A stretch of 64,000 nt of DNA from NCBI GenBank assembly GCA_026413225.1, contig CM048591.1:69094052-69158051 (forward strand), read 5' to 3'. Of the stretch, positions 11,613 to 24,700 are shown one piece after another. This DNA is from Otis tarda (taxonomy: Eukaryota; Chordata; Aves; Otidiformes; Otididae). A program made the position numbers and the translations under genes. The first letter of the stretch is position 1. Every line of letters begins with the position of its first letter. The notes below the pieces were generated by a model. That model was not told the origin of the DNA and made no database searches. It was given only the letters and a program-made list of their open reading frames with translations.

Positions 11613-14600
11613 CAAACCCACTCCCGGGAAGCTAAAAAGTCTACTGCAGGCTAAGCTCATTCTTGCTGATGTTGCAGAACTGGGAAAAAAAGTGGAAAAA
11701 CAGAAGACATTAAATGCAGCAGGAGTTGTGTCTTAATCTATTTTTCTGTATTCCTTTGAGTATTCTGGTGAAAGGAGGAATGTAGAAGTTCTTTCAACTC
11801 CTCGCAAGAGTTCTCTTTAGCAACACAAGTGCTCTTCTGTTCTATATCTGTGTGTGGCTGTGTACATCTTTACGTCTGGATGCGGTAGGAGAAGTCTTTA
11901 ATAGTCTTGGAGTCACACTGTAAGAAGATAAGAGAAGGCGTCAGAGCAGAAGTCTTTCTTGTGAAGGGAATTTATAACTCTTGAATTACGCCCAGTGCAA
12001 TTTCATAGTGGGAAAATTGTTCCAGGATATAGGACAGAGAGTATCTAATCTTTCACTCTGTATTCTGTATATTTGTGTTTCCTTCTTTTTTCTTTAAATA
12101 ACTTGTAGTGACTCTCTTATCCTAGAGGTAGTAATTGGTGTAAAGTTTTATGTAGGGTCATTTTAAGGTGCCAGTATTTACCCGCTATGGTGTTCGCAGA
12201 TTAAAACGAGAAAGGATGGAAAAGTATATGAGGGGGAAGTCTACTTGTTAACGTGGTTAGAAGAGCTGAGGCTTTTGGTTGTTGGTTTGGTTGGTTTTTT
12301 TTTCTTTTTAAGAATGGTGAAATAAAATTGTGTCAGCACATAGGTTTGTGCGCTCTGTGTCAGCACTCGGCTTGTTGCTACTTTGTCAGTTTGTTGCCTT
12401 GTGTTTCTGACTCATTGGCAAAGGCTGCCAACCTAAGGCTGCAAAGGGTCATTGAATATTCCTGGTCCTTTCAAGAATTGTCCATGGATAGCCACCAATG
12501 CAGACACAAGAGGAAAGATGCCAGAAATGTTTGTTGAAGAATTATATAAGCAAGCAGTTCTCATTGGAAACATAGCATTTGGGAATCTTACTTTCTTGTC
12601 ACACCAATTACACTCTGTAATCCCATTCTGACCCATATGGGACTTTCAAACTGAAGATTAGAGCAGCAGGGTTGGCAGGTTGGTTGTGCTTTCATCAACA
12701 TTTATGTAGTCTTCCAATGATGTGCAAGTGCAAATCCTTTAATTTTTGAAACTCGTTACTGGTTAGTGCTGGTTTGAAGAATTGCTTTTTTAAAGGGTAG
12801 GACTGTCCACACAATGACTGATAACTGATGCATTAACTCCGTGAATCAAACTACCTTTTCTCCATTATTTTGTTGAGGCCAGTGGCTGAAAACTGTTTTT
12901 GACATGTTTACATTGTTTGAAGGAGAAAATTGTCTTAGGACATCTTGAATTAACCAATATTATTACAGTTAGTTTTCCCATTTTAGCATGCAAATACTTT
13001 GCATTGTATTACCAAACGTGATGTATTGGAGAAGAGGGGGAATGCTCAGTTTTGAGCATTTAACATGCCTAAAATTAGATTTAGTCATAATGTGATCAGC
13101 ATTTGTGTATGTCATTGATTTGTTTGTTTGTTTTCATACATGCTAATTCCATATTTCAAAAGTAAGCTTATTTATTTATTTTTTTCTCTGAGGTCCAAGT
13201 TCTGCCCTGTTTTAGGAAGTCAGAGCTTTCATTGTCATTACTGAAAATTATCAACAGGTATACGAAAGTACAGTTTAATTCTAATCTTTGCTGTGCATAC
13301 TGCTGCTTTTAAAAAAAAAAAACAACCAAAAAGCAAAAATCTCACAACTGGTGGAGAACTTGAACACTGTAGCTTAAGAAATTGTCATTCTGAGGAAAGA
13401 TTTCTGGACTAAGAGAACATAAACAGCTGCTACTATCTGCTACTTTTGTTGAAAGAAGCATAACATTCTATTTTTTCTTTATGTTTTTATCATTGTTAAA
13501 ATGCAAAATCCTGGATGGATAATAGAATATGATGTTACCTACATACGGATGTTTTTTGGGTTGGTTTTTTTTTTTTTTTTTGCGTGTCACTGCTCAGGGC
13601 ACACACACTTGTTGCCGTGACTTGTAATAATCCCAGGCAATAATTTGAACACTTTTTTTTTTTTTTCTTGACTTCTGATACTAATCTAACAAGAAGTAGT
13701 TTAGTGCTGGTGATAGTTGATAGGAAAAAAACAGGAAATACTGAAATAAACTTTTTATTTTCCTAGTTCACTTGATTTTGCTGCTGTTGCTGAAGAGTGT
13801 CATTCAGATACGGGATACAGGGTAACTGCGAGATTTCCATTCCATTTAACAGTGTAAGAATTTTTCATGTTTTTCTTTAGCCCTGTGGGACACGTGGCCC
13901 ATGCCACTTTTTTTTTCCTGCTTGCATCTGCGTCTTTTCGTCTTTCCTAAATCAATATATTTCATGAGAAAGGAGGTCAATGAGAGAAATGGTTTTCTCA
14001 AATTACACACTGCTCAGAAGTGGCTATGTTTATAAGTATATCATAGTTGTTGCCTTCTCTCAATGAGAGGTCTGAATCTAGATCATTTTATTCTGCCTTT
14101 GATCTTCTATTTTAAGATCATAGTCCTTTGTAAAATAATCCTAATACAGTCTCATACATATACATATATATATGTATAAAAAGACCTTAAAATCAGTTTA
14201 TGTTTCTTTCCAGTAATTCAGGGACCTAAAGCCGTTTTGCTCTGACAAGGATTCTGCTCTTCCCTCTCCTGTTCCGGCGTTCTTCAGTAGAAGCTGGTCC
14301 TTTCTGTAAGATAAAAAAATCTTACCAAAAATAACTTCTAATTGTTTTACAAATAGTGTGCAGTGGGAGCAGTAAATAAAGCTTACTCTGACAATCCATG
14401 AATACTGGAGGATGTTTAATAAAATCTACTTATGGTTAGTTCAGCTGTTCACAATGACAAAATACTTCTGTGTTTTGCAGGAGATAATGTTGCTATTGAA
14501 CAGCTGCACAGTCAGTGACAAATGCTCTTCTAGAATTAGGTGAAGATGGAGCATTAGCCACCACCAATAAAGGGTCAGATCTGTAGTATGGAGAGAAGCT

Positions 14601-15100
14601 GCACACAGAGGGAGCTTCTGGGGACTTGATTTACTGACATGGCTTTCCTGACACTTGTGTAACTGCTGCAATCTGTACAGCTGTAGAAAATAACTAGACC
14701 AAGGATTCAACAGTGCCTCTGCACAGGAGCTGAACTACAGATAACTGGGAATGTTGTCCTGGCTTGTGTTCAGGCCATGTTCAGATTTGGGACTGCCATG
14801 TTCTCAATCATCACTTCCAAGAGGGCTTGTAGGCTGTTGTGAGTCCAGGCTGAGCTGAGGCTGGAAGTGGCTTCTGCTTATCCCATACTTCCAAACAAGA
14901 CAGAAGACAAAGTAAATAGCTGTCCTTTTTGACTCCTCTGCATCACTCAGGGTTTTGAGCACTTGCTCGAACAATGAAGACGTGAGTGGTTGTAGATACA
15001 GGCTAAGGTTAAATGATGTTTTAATACTGAGCCTGTTATAGCTGGTAGCTTGTCTCTAAATTCTGACAGGTTCTGTTTCATGTAACAGAAGTGGTGTATC
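11613..15100. other. Non-coding DNA, simple repeats only
   Basis: No gene or mobile element recognised. It includes a poly-T run near 13566 and a 20-bp AT palindrome at 14159-14178. Confidence 0.55.
14159..14178. repeat. Perfect 20-bp AT palindrome
   Basis: tatacatatatatatgtata is its own reverse complement. It lies in an (AT)-rich patch and is a probable cruciform or microsatellite site. Confidence 0.8.
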
Positions 15101-15930
15101 AGAATTATTCAAACTGGGAGGGACCTCAGGATACCTCTAAACCAACTTCTTGCTCACAGCACAGTCAACACTGAATTCAGACCAGGCAGCTCAAGGTTTT
15201 GTTCAATTAGGTCCAGAAACATCTAACAGCATCTCTGGGCAACCCCTTCTGCTGCTTGGCTGTCCTCACAGGGAAAAGGTTGTTCCATACATCTAGCTTG
15301 AACTTACTTTATTTCAACTTATTTTCATTCTCCCTTGTCCTCCTCCTCCCACCATGTACCTCAGTAGAGAGTGTGACTGTATCTTCTTGATAACCTCTTC
15401 ATATGTACTGGCAGGCTGCTATGAGGTTCCTCAAAGCTGCGTCATGTCCAGTCTGAACAAGCTGAGTTCTCACAGCCTCTCCTCAAGTGCTTCAGCCCCC
15501 TGACCATCTTGTTGGCCCTTGACCAGACTTCAAGTTCATTAGTATTTTTCATGTACTGTGGGGCCCAAAACCAAACACATACTTTTGTATGTGCTTTTTT
15601 TGATGTGGTCTAGAGAGTGCCGGATAAATAAATGAGAGTATTCACCTAGCTTAATCTGCATTCATGTTGGTTCCATCCAGAATGCTGTTAGTCTTCATTG
15701 CTACCGTCCTGTACTGCTGGCTCCTGTTGAGCTGTCTCTCCACCAGGACCCCCAGCCTCTCTTCAGCAGAGCTGTTGCCCAGTCAGTCAGTTCCCAGCAT
15801 GCAGAGTTTAGGTCATCTCGTCTGCCAGACATTGCATTTGTCCTTGTTGAATTTAACGATGTTGCCTTTGGCCCACTGCTCCAGTCTGTTTATGTCCCTC
15901 TCAATGGTAGCCCTGCCCTTGAGTCTGTCA
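15101..15930 (-). mobile_element. CR1 LINE, old 3' part, minus strand
   Basis: CR1 is the main avian non-LTR retrotransposon. It copies itself by target-primed reverse transcription and usually leaves copies truncated at the 5' end. Read on the minus strand, this segment covers the C-terminal half of the reverse-transcriptase ORF2 and runs to the 3' UTR. Seen from the plus strand, it begins with a degraded complement of the CR1 tail (actgggagggacctcagga). It continues with the complement of the conserved C-terminal blocks (cttgttgaatttaacgatg, ggacccccagcctct). Divergence is high, with many stops and indels, so it is among the oldest copies here. The 5' part is missing and no target duplication is visible. 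Confidence 0.85.
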
Positions 15931-18900
15931 TTGAAATGGAAGCTGATAGAGATTATTAATAATGATAACCAAAATTTAAACAAAGAAGGAACAAAAGATA
16001 CTGTAATCTTTGTGTGATACCTTCTCTGTTAAAACATAGCCATTTTCAGGCACAGTACTACAGTGCACCAAGCAGCTGCGAATGGTAGATTGGAGGGAAG
16101 TGAATATACCTCTGTTTTCTCTACTAAGAGAAAACACGTGGTTTTGCTGAGGTACATAGATACTTATCCATTGTCACATATCTTCTGTGTTATCACTGAA
16201 CATACTTTGCTGTTGGCTTCCATCAGTTACTGGTTTTATTTTCAACCATCAGTTCATATATGTAAAGCACACTGCTATGTAGGAGAAACTGAGTGCAGCT
16301 TCCTACATTACTCCATTATTCTTAATGGAATGGGCTGGAAGATAAGCCTGTTTTTAAATTCCCAATATCATATGTATTTATGTGTGTATGTGTCATCAAA
16401 GCTTTATTTAATGTCTGCTTTCCCTGACTGAAATAGGAAGTCACAAAATGTAGTAAGAAACTCAGAAAAGTAGAAAGGATGCAAAAAACTCTTTGATGGA
16501 CTACGTAAAGCTTCCAGAGAAATGTTGCATGTTGGTACTAAATAATAAACTATACTGGCAGAAATACATGGCTTAGTTGAAAAGTTCTACAAAGTGTGTT
16601 TTCCGGATGCTTGTCTGGAGTCAAAGATGTGATAAATTTCTATAGATAATAGGGAATACTTATTCTAAAGAGGAACCACTTGTGCCAATGGGAACCTAAG
16701 GTTTGGAAAAAAAAAAACAACAAAAATAACAAAAAAAACCCCCAACACATTTAAGAAGAAACTTTCTTTTATGCATGTAGCCTGGGTGTTTATAAAGATT
16801 TCTAAGAAACAAAGGCATATGTAGAAGTAAATTAAAACCCTGTTATGGGTGAAGTATTGAAAGTATGGTTTAAGTACAGTTTAAAGTAACTCTGAAAAAT
16901 AGAGTGTCAGGATGATCAAAGTTAGTAGTTGTCCTCAGCAAGTGCCTGAGTTATCCAAAATACTGATACATACTTAAGTGGGGGGAAAGTGGTTAGGAGG
17001 CTTTTGTGGTTGGTTTTACTTCTTTTGGAAGAGTTTTTAAAAAATCTTTGATTATATGGATCTTTTTGCATAAATCCTCTTTCTTCCTCTCATATGGTCT
17101 ATATCCCTTCCTTTTTTTTCCATGTCGTATTTGCCCCTTTTTGTGATATTTTATGTGATATTCACAGGACTTGAATTCTCTTCTGCAGGGAATGAGTTAC
17201 TGGTGTGTCTAGGGACCAGTTTTGTGTAGGGTCTAGAGATGTATTGTGGGATTTCCTTTGTGGCCTCCTTTAATGAATCTTTTTCTTTATTGATGAAGTT
17301 TCAGTAAAACTTTTGATTTCATTATAAGTTCTCATTTTGGCATCTTAGTGTAGCATTACTTGTTGTGACATGCTGTCTTGGTTAATTAGCTTTGAAATGG
17401 CTTGCTTACCTCTTGTTTTAGTATCCCCAGTAATAGAAATATGATTATAGAAATTAGCAAGTTAATGTCCCAGTGTTAAGCACTGTATAAATTGCAAATG
17501 TTGTGGAGCTGGCTATTGTTAATAAATAATAAAGAATGTTTTACTCACATGGGAAGGGAGTCTTCTGGTTTGGGGAATTACCAGAGTAACAGAAAACTAT
17601 GCTTACTAGAATTGCTCTCGTAACTTTCTTGGTCTTTAGTGACCACTCTAGATTGTTCCTGGTAGGGTGCCTATTTTCCAGATACTATTTTTACCTTTGA
17701 TTGGACAATGCAGTGTCCCAGAAATTATTTTCAAAAAGCACTACATAAAATACGTTTTGCAGAATAAACTGGGCTTAGTCAATTGAATTTAAGTATAATT
17801 TCAGGTTTAATTTGGTAAAGATTTCACCCAAATAAATAAATAATGCCAGCTTTTCTGAGACTTTTTATTTTCTGAGTTTTTCAGTAGATCATAGAGTTAT
17901 TCACGGACACATAGGGAACAAGTCAATTTTAACAGTCCGCTGGTGGCAGGGGTTGAATACATAATCCAATTAAAATATCTGTGTTTTAAATTACAGGAGA
18001 AATACTGAAGTCAGCCCTCACTGAGAAAGAAGTCTACCTGAGTGTCATTTCAAATTGGGTGATTGGATGCTTTATGACTAGTACAATTCTAGCCATGTTC
18101 ACTTTATAGAAGTTTAAGGACTAATTTTGAAACTGTGGTAGTCACCTGGAGCTGGCCAGAGTAACTGAAGAACTGGATGCAGTATTTGTTGATGTGAAGG
18201 AGAATATGTCAGAATGCCGAAGCTTCACTATGGCTTTTCATGCCTGGATGCCTTTTTAAATTTTATCAATTTTACAGGGCATCATAAGCTTTTCCTGTGT
18301 GATTTATGTGGCAGAAGAAGAGGAAGCGTTCTTTTGTTTTCTTAAGGATGAAAGATGCTGAAAATGACATGTGGTTCTTGGTGTCATCAGTGAAAAAAAG
18401 AAAAATCAAGACAACTGTAGCTTATTAAGCTACTTAAAGTGAGTGAAGAGTTCACCTCTTTAAATTTCCAATTTGAACAGGCTTTGCAAAACATAGTGCC
18501 ACTTAATGAGTTGTTCATCACAGAAGAGACCAGACGTTAGTGTTAATGGAGTTGACATGTAGTGTAGTCAGATGTAGCTTGGACATTTTAAGATATGCTG
18601 ACCAGGTTAAATAATCTCAAAGCAAATTTAGAACAGAACATACACTAAAACCTTCCTGATTACTGATTAAACTCCACTTCTAAATCACAGCCTCTCAAGC
18701 CATTCCTTTCAGAGTTGCTGACGAGTTGGCAAGGATAGACTGTGCTACACTATTTAAAGTTTCACAGCTGTCAAGAAAATTTGCCTGAATTTGAGCAGGA
18801 TTTCCGTCTGGAAATCAGACTAACAAGGAAATAGCAGAAGCGGTTAAATGATGTTTCATAACGAACTTGGCTGCACAGAAGGAATGTAACAGGTAAAAGG

Positions 18901-19189
18901 TCATATCCTGTAAACAAAGGTCTAATTGCCAGTAGTTAACGAATTGTAACTAGATACAGCGAGCAATGTGGTTGAATGTGGAATTTTAAGAGAAGATTTT
19001 AGTGGATTAATTGAATTCTGTAGTGCTTCACAAAAACATTTAGAAACCTTGGACTAAAATAGTGAGGCATGAAGACTTTTCATCTCTTTTGGTTAGAAAG
19101 ATAGTGCCAGTCTTGATTGTGCCACATAGTTTGAGCATTAACATGGGCAGGTCAGACAGTTTTTTGCTTCTTACAGAAAATAAGACCAA
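15931..19189. other. Non-coding DNA, no recognised feature
   Basis: AT-rich unique-looking sequence. A minor A-rich tract lies at 16709-16740. No gene or transposon seen. Confidence 0.55.
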
Positions 19190-20255
19190 ATGTAAGCAAA
19201 TATTAGCATGACCTGGAAGACACTGGCAAGACATTGTCTCCCACAAACTTCAAGAACTTTCAATACCTCCTCATCACAGCAGTATGATATTCCCTGTTGA
19301 TGTCTGGGAAGTTGAAATCTCCCATAAGGACAAGGGCTACCAACCCTGAAATTTCTCCTAATTGCCTGCAGAATAACTCATCAGTGCTAACATCCTGGCT
19401 GGGTGATTGGTAGTAGACACCCACTACATCTCCTTTGTTTTCTATCCTCCTAATTCTCACTCAGAGGCTCTCAGCTACATCACCACTAAGGGTGATGTGT
19501 GTAAGGACTGTATAGTCAAACCTCTCTATTATATATGGTGCAACACTTGCCTACCTGTCCCTTCTGAACAGCCTGTAGCCCTCCATCCCAGCACTCGAAT
19601 CATGGGACTCATTCCACAAAGTCTCACTAATACCAATGGTACCTTCCAACCCAAACTATTCTGTGATTCTCTGTCGTAGTTCTGGGAGTGAACCAATGCT
19701 TCTAGTTCATCCTGTTTGTTTCTCATACTGCATGCGTTGGTGAACAAGCGTTTCAGATGTTCACCTGAGCCCTCTGTGCTCCCAGGAGCAGTGTAGATGT
19801 TCCCACTAGCATTGCCGTCCTCAAGTGATGCCATGCCAATCCTTGGCTTACTTTCTACAGTCCAGTTGGTATCCCTTCCCCCATCGATTCTAGTTTAAAG
19901 CCCCCTCAATCAGGCCCACCAGCTGATGTCCAAAGATGCATTTTCCACCTCAGTTCAGGTGGATCCCATCAGGCCCCAGCATACCTCGTGCCTTAAAGAC
20001 TCATCCATGGTTTAAAAACCCAAAGTCTGGGTTGAGGCACCAGTGCTAGAGCCAGGTATTAACATCTTGGGCTTGCCTGTTTCTTCCAAAGTCTCTCCCT
20101 ATTACAGGGAAGATCGAGGAAAACACTGCTTGTGCTCCTGAATTTTTTTCGCCTTCTTCCCAGGGCCCTAAAATCTCTTTTGATTGACCTTAGACTTTTT
20201 GTTGTGACATCAGTACTACCCACAATCTTCTCTAGTTTCAGCTGGGACCTTTTTT
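19190..20255 (-). mobile_element. CR1 LINE fragment: ORF1 esterase end plus ORF2 endonuclease start
   Basis: On the minus strand, the part from about 20255 to 19870 encodes the end of CR1 ORF1, an SGNH/GDSL-type esterase domain. Visible blocks are VGSTDVTTKSLRSIKRDFRALG and, near 19960-19980, GPDGIHLN, whose D-x-x-H would hold the catalytic Asp and His. After a short linker comes the start of ORF2, an apurinic-type endonuclease: LKRLFTNACSMRNKQDELEA, then ISETLWNESHD, then VVGVYYQSP and VLMGDFNFPDI with the DFN motif. Stops and shifts are present, so it is dead. It is unusual because most CR1 copies keep only the 3' end, whereas this one lacks the reverse transcriptase and 3' UTR. The 3' boundary near 19190 is uncertain. 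Confidence 0.8.
19638..19672 (+). mobile_element. 35-bp CR1 3' tail nested in the endonuclease
   Basis: This segment matches the last ~35 bp of a plus-oriented CR1 (ccttccaacccaaactattc, then gtgattct). It lies inside the minus-oriented CR1 endonuclease, exactly between codons for YD and IGISET. It shifts the host element's frame. It is probably an extremely 5'-truncated CR1 insertion. No clear target duplication is visible. Confidence 0.65.
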
Positions 20256-20865
20256 TATCTTAAAGATAAAGACTATTTTGACTAAACATTTTGCTTAAAA
20301 TTAAAGATTACGTCAAACAAAACACTTGCATCATCATGCCCTTCAATTACATGCACAGTTGCAGAGCCACTTACTCGTGGAGTGTGATGACAGTGGTGCT
20401 GTTGTGTTTATAGCTTGGTTTTCTACTTTTATTCTTTCTTTGGTTCCATGCATATGTAGAAAATCTTTGCATAAAGAAATGGTAGTGAGAATTGATGAAC
20501 AGTAGTAATTAAGTGTGGGCTTAGCTAATATTAACCTTGAAGTTTAATAATTCAGGGGTGTTGCATTGGATTACTGAAATATTTTGGGGTCTTGGTCTGG
20601 CTTCAATACAAGAATTGCTGACTATGTATGATTGTGTGTTACCTATTTTATATATGTGTGTGCATGCATGCTTACTAACTCATGTTACAACTCTGAAAGC
20701 TGCAGAAATGGCTGCTTTAGATACTGCTGTCTGAACTGTGCCAGTTTAACAGATAGACTTTCTCCTTAAACTGCAAAGATAATAGATGCTCTTTCACTGA
20801 TGAAAAATTAAGTAATCTTAAAAGTTTGTCAGATGTGCTGCCAAGACTTCCTATTTTCATAGTTT

Positions 20866-21752
20866 TACCCTCGACAGATTTGCAGATGACACCGAACTGA
20901 GTAGTGTGGTCGACACACCTGAGGGACTGGATGCTATTCAATGGGACCTGAACAAACGGGAGAAGTAGGCCCACGTGAATCTCATCAGGTTCAGTAAGAA
21001 CAAGCGCAAGGTCTTGCACCTGGGTTGGGGCAACCCCTGGTATTAGTAAAGGCTGGGGGATGAATGGGTTGAGAGCAACCGTGAGGAGAAGGTTTTGAGG
21101 GTACTGATGGATGAAAAGCTGGACATGAGTCGACAATGTGTGCCTGCAGCCCAGAAAGCCAACTGCATCCTGGGCTGCATCAAAAGAAGCATGGCCAGCA
21201 GGTTGAGGGAGGTGATTCTGCCCCTCTGCTGTGCTCTCGTGAGACCCCAGCTGGAGTACTGTGTCCAGCTCTGGAGCCCCCAACATAAGAATGACGTGGA
21301 TCTGTTGGAGCGAGTCCAGAGGAGGGCCACAAAGATGATCAGAGGGCTGGAGCACCTCTCCTATGAGGACAGGCTGAGAGATTTGGGGCTGTTCAGCCTG
21401 GAGAAGAGAAGGCTCTGGGGAGACCTTATAGCGGCCTTCTAGTACCTCAAGGGGACCTACAGGAAAGATGGGGACAAACTTTTCAGCAGGGCCTGTAGTG
21501 GCAGGACTAGAGTCCTGTCTACCCTAAAAGACAGTAGATTCAAACCAGGTATAAGGAAGACTTTTTTTACAATGAGGGTGGTGAGGCACTGGAAGAGGTT
21601 GCCATGAGACGTCATTGATGCCCGATCCCTGGAAGCATTCAAGACCGGGTTGGACGGGGCTTTGAGCAACCTGATCTAGTGGAAGACGTTGGGTTGGACT
21701 AGATGACCTTTAAAGGTCCCTTCCAACCCAAACTATTCTATGTTTCTATGAT
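20866..21752 (+). mobile_element. CR1 LINE, reverse-transcriptase 3' part, plus strand
   Basis: The copy begins within the catalytic region (RFADDTELS, with the FADD box intact) and runs through the thumb and C-terminal region: [20 protein letters not shown], then [20 protein letters not shown], then [20 protein letters not shown]. It ends in the 3' UTR with ttggactagatgacctttaa and the attctatg tail at 21752. It is truncated at the 5' end, and several in-frame stops make it non-functional. It sits in the opposite orientation to the CR1 fragment 600 bp upstream. Confidence 0.92.
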
Positions 21753-24700
21753 TTTAAATGGGACTGGGACAACAAGCTAGTTTTGTGAACAAAAACCCCA
21801 AGCAACATTTAAGCAGAAATCTGATGGTTAATACTTGCTCCTAGGAAAGGTCTTTTACTTTCAAAATGTTTACTGTGGAAAATCAGTGACAGTATGTCTT
21901 CTCTACTTCTGTTTGCATAAAATCCTTTTCCTCCTGACACTTTAAACTTTGACAGTTCCTGAACAAAAGTAAGGAGTAATACTGTGTCATATGTTTCAGT
22001 TTACTGGTGATTTACATACTAGCTTGTTTTTGGAATGGTTAGGTATTTTGTATTCAAAATGGACATTATTTGGAATTCTTTATGTGTATGGCTAAGGTAA
22101 GCCTGGTTGAAGGAGGGCTTGCTTCGAGTTCAAAAGGTTTTAAACATACCTGACACAATGATTGAGGATTGTTCAAGATTCAAAAGAATCATTCTGTTAT
22201 TCTTTTTATACCTTCTTGTGGTGTTTTTTCTTCAGATTATTTCCATGGTAGTTGCAAAATGCAGATACATGGGTAGATTTCACAAGCTTGCACATTTACT
22301 GGTTTGTTCCTCCTCACGTAGTTGTTTTATACATGCATGTGGTAGTGTGCATAGCTTCAGTCACTGAAAATAATAATCCTAGTAGTTTAAAAAAGAACAA
22401 CAAACCCCCCTTTCTTAAGTTTAGCCAAATTCACATAGCTCCTATTTCCACAAAATGTTTCAGTGATGGAATATGGCTAGAAATTTTATCATTTAGTGTT
22501 TTATTTATTTATATAAAAAATTGTTCTTGTGTTGCTCACTATGTTTTGTGATCTGCATGTGAATGACCCTTTCTTTTTGGATAACTGAAATGCAGACATC
22601 CCGATCACGGAACAACTGCATCTCACTGTTGATGAGTGTATCATAGGTATCACAGGCTCCTGGGAACAGTTGTGTACCCCAGCAGAACAGTTCATCATGC
22701 TTTACTCCCAGCTCACATTTAAATGCCCCTAAGAAGAACAGTAGCTAGAAGCAGACTGTGTGAATTGTTCTTGTGCCAATCCAATTTCTGATCCTGGGAG
22801 GTGGTCAGGAAATCTAGGTATATGGACTGAAAAGATCTTCTGAGCTTTCTTCAATTTACTGGGCATGTCCAGAGGGTCTGTGTGGGCATGGGCGTACACC
22901 CAGCTTATGGTTTCATCATGGCTTTGTGGGAGTCAGGATTGTTCTCCACTGTGGCAAGGGTGCTGTGATGGGTGTTGCTCTCTGTTTTAAGAATTCACAG
23001 GGAATACCATGCTCCTGAATACTCTGTGAAACTTCAAAGTGATTTATTTGCCTATAGTAAGGGAAAGGTCATGAAGCACAGTTACACCTGAATTTTATTC
23101 AGATACATGCTCATATCTATCATCATTTGTCTGCTGGTATTTCAGTGCACAGGTGTGACCAGTACCTCCTGCTCCTGAACCCTGGTACTGAGGTTAGCAT
23201 GACTAACGCCGTTTTGTAAGGCAAGTAGCCATTCTCTGTGACTGAGTGGGTCATGGATTCGTTCCCTTCCCACATTATCAGGCCCTGAAGGTCCTGTGCA
23301 CCAAGTAGACAAACCAAACAGATTCTTCTTCCCCTCCCTACCAGCTTCAAGGTTCCTGGGCGCCAGGCTGATTACTCCTTCCTTGCTGGCCTTGAGCGTC
23401 CCAAGCACCCAGCCAATACAGTGGTGGTGGTGACATCCCCATCACAGAACAGGGAAGCGTAACAGCACCCAGAACATTGTCCATAAAACCACGCAGCTAC
23501 GAGTCCTAAGTGGCGAACTTGGGCCGTAGCTGCTGCTGGGCAGTGAGACCTGGGACCCAGCAGTGGCTAGGGACACCTCCACTGGCATCTGCTTCCTCCG
23601 TGACCTGAGTGAGTGCTTCCTATTCTTTTACATGATTTTTGAGTCTAGGTTATGACTTTTATACTGATACAGCAAAACATGCATTAAGATCTGACCCATT
23701 CTGCAGAAGGTCTGGGTGATTAGAAATTACAAGTTAAGTTGTATTATAAATTCTGTATTATGCTACTTATAGATTGTACTATATTGATTCTGCTTGCAGA
23801 AATCCTGTGCCATTCTAATAATGAATTCTGTGCTATACTCATCATAATATTCTGTTATGATTTAGTGTCATCATCATTCTGCCAAGGATCAGCCCTGTTG
23901 GCTGACAACAGATGATAATACTTCATACACAAAATGCTTTTGAATTGTCAGTTGTATTAAGGCTTATGAAACAGTATGTCTATGATCTTGAGTTACCACA
24001 TGAAACCATCAGCAAAATTCTCTGCACTAGCTTTGTTTCTCCTTTGAGCTTTACGGATTGTCATTATGGACAAGTATTTCCTTCTTTTGAAACATACTTC
24101 ATTCTGTTTCTGCTTGAAAACCCTCATTTCCAACAGCGAGTTCTGCCATGTTTGGCAGAACCATGTTTGGTTCATTCCTTCTCCTTATTTTGAATGTTTC
24201 CGAATAAAAGTTGGCAGCATATTTTCTTCTTTGCATCGTTTTTAGACATTGTCCATTGCTTTGTTTTGGGAAGAGATGTGCAGAGAGAAATGGGTAAGTA
24301 GATAAATGGCAACAAAGATATTCACACTTCTGATGTCTCATGCTGCTGGCAATGGATTAAACAGAAGCCTCCTCCTGCTTCTGCTCTCACTTGAGTGCTC
24401 TTGTTCAGTGTTCGCGGATCATTGCTGCTGTCACAGGGTGAAAACTCTTTTAATGACAGTGTTCATGTGATGTTTAAACTTCTGCTGATGTGCTGCTACA
24501 CACATGAAGAAAATTTAACTTTTTTATTTTTTGGATAGACATAACTTGTCTAGATCTTGTATATTTAATAGAGTAGAGATTTGACTTGCAGTTAACTGAG
24601 TTTGGGCTGAATTTTGACTGGGGTGTAAACCACAGAGATTCACAGTGCTGTTACATAGCTTGTGACTGTCTCACATTTCAGCTGCAGTCCTTTCTTCCAG

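Noticed and set aside
20717-21355. Minus-strand open frame of 212 codons
   Set aside because: Antisense shadow of the CR1 copy at 20866-21752.
22560-23600. GC-raised block with frames on both strands, considered as a decayed gene or DNA transposon
   Set aside because: No transposase motif, terminal repeats or splice pattern could be found.
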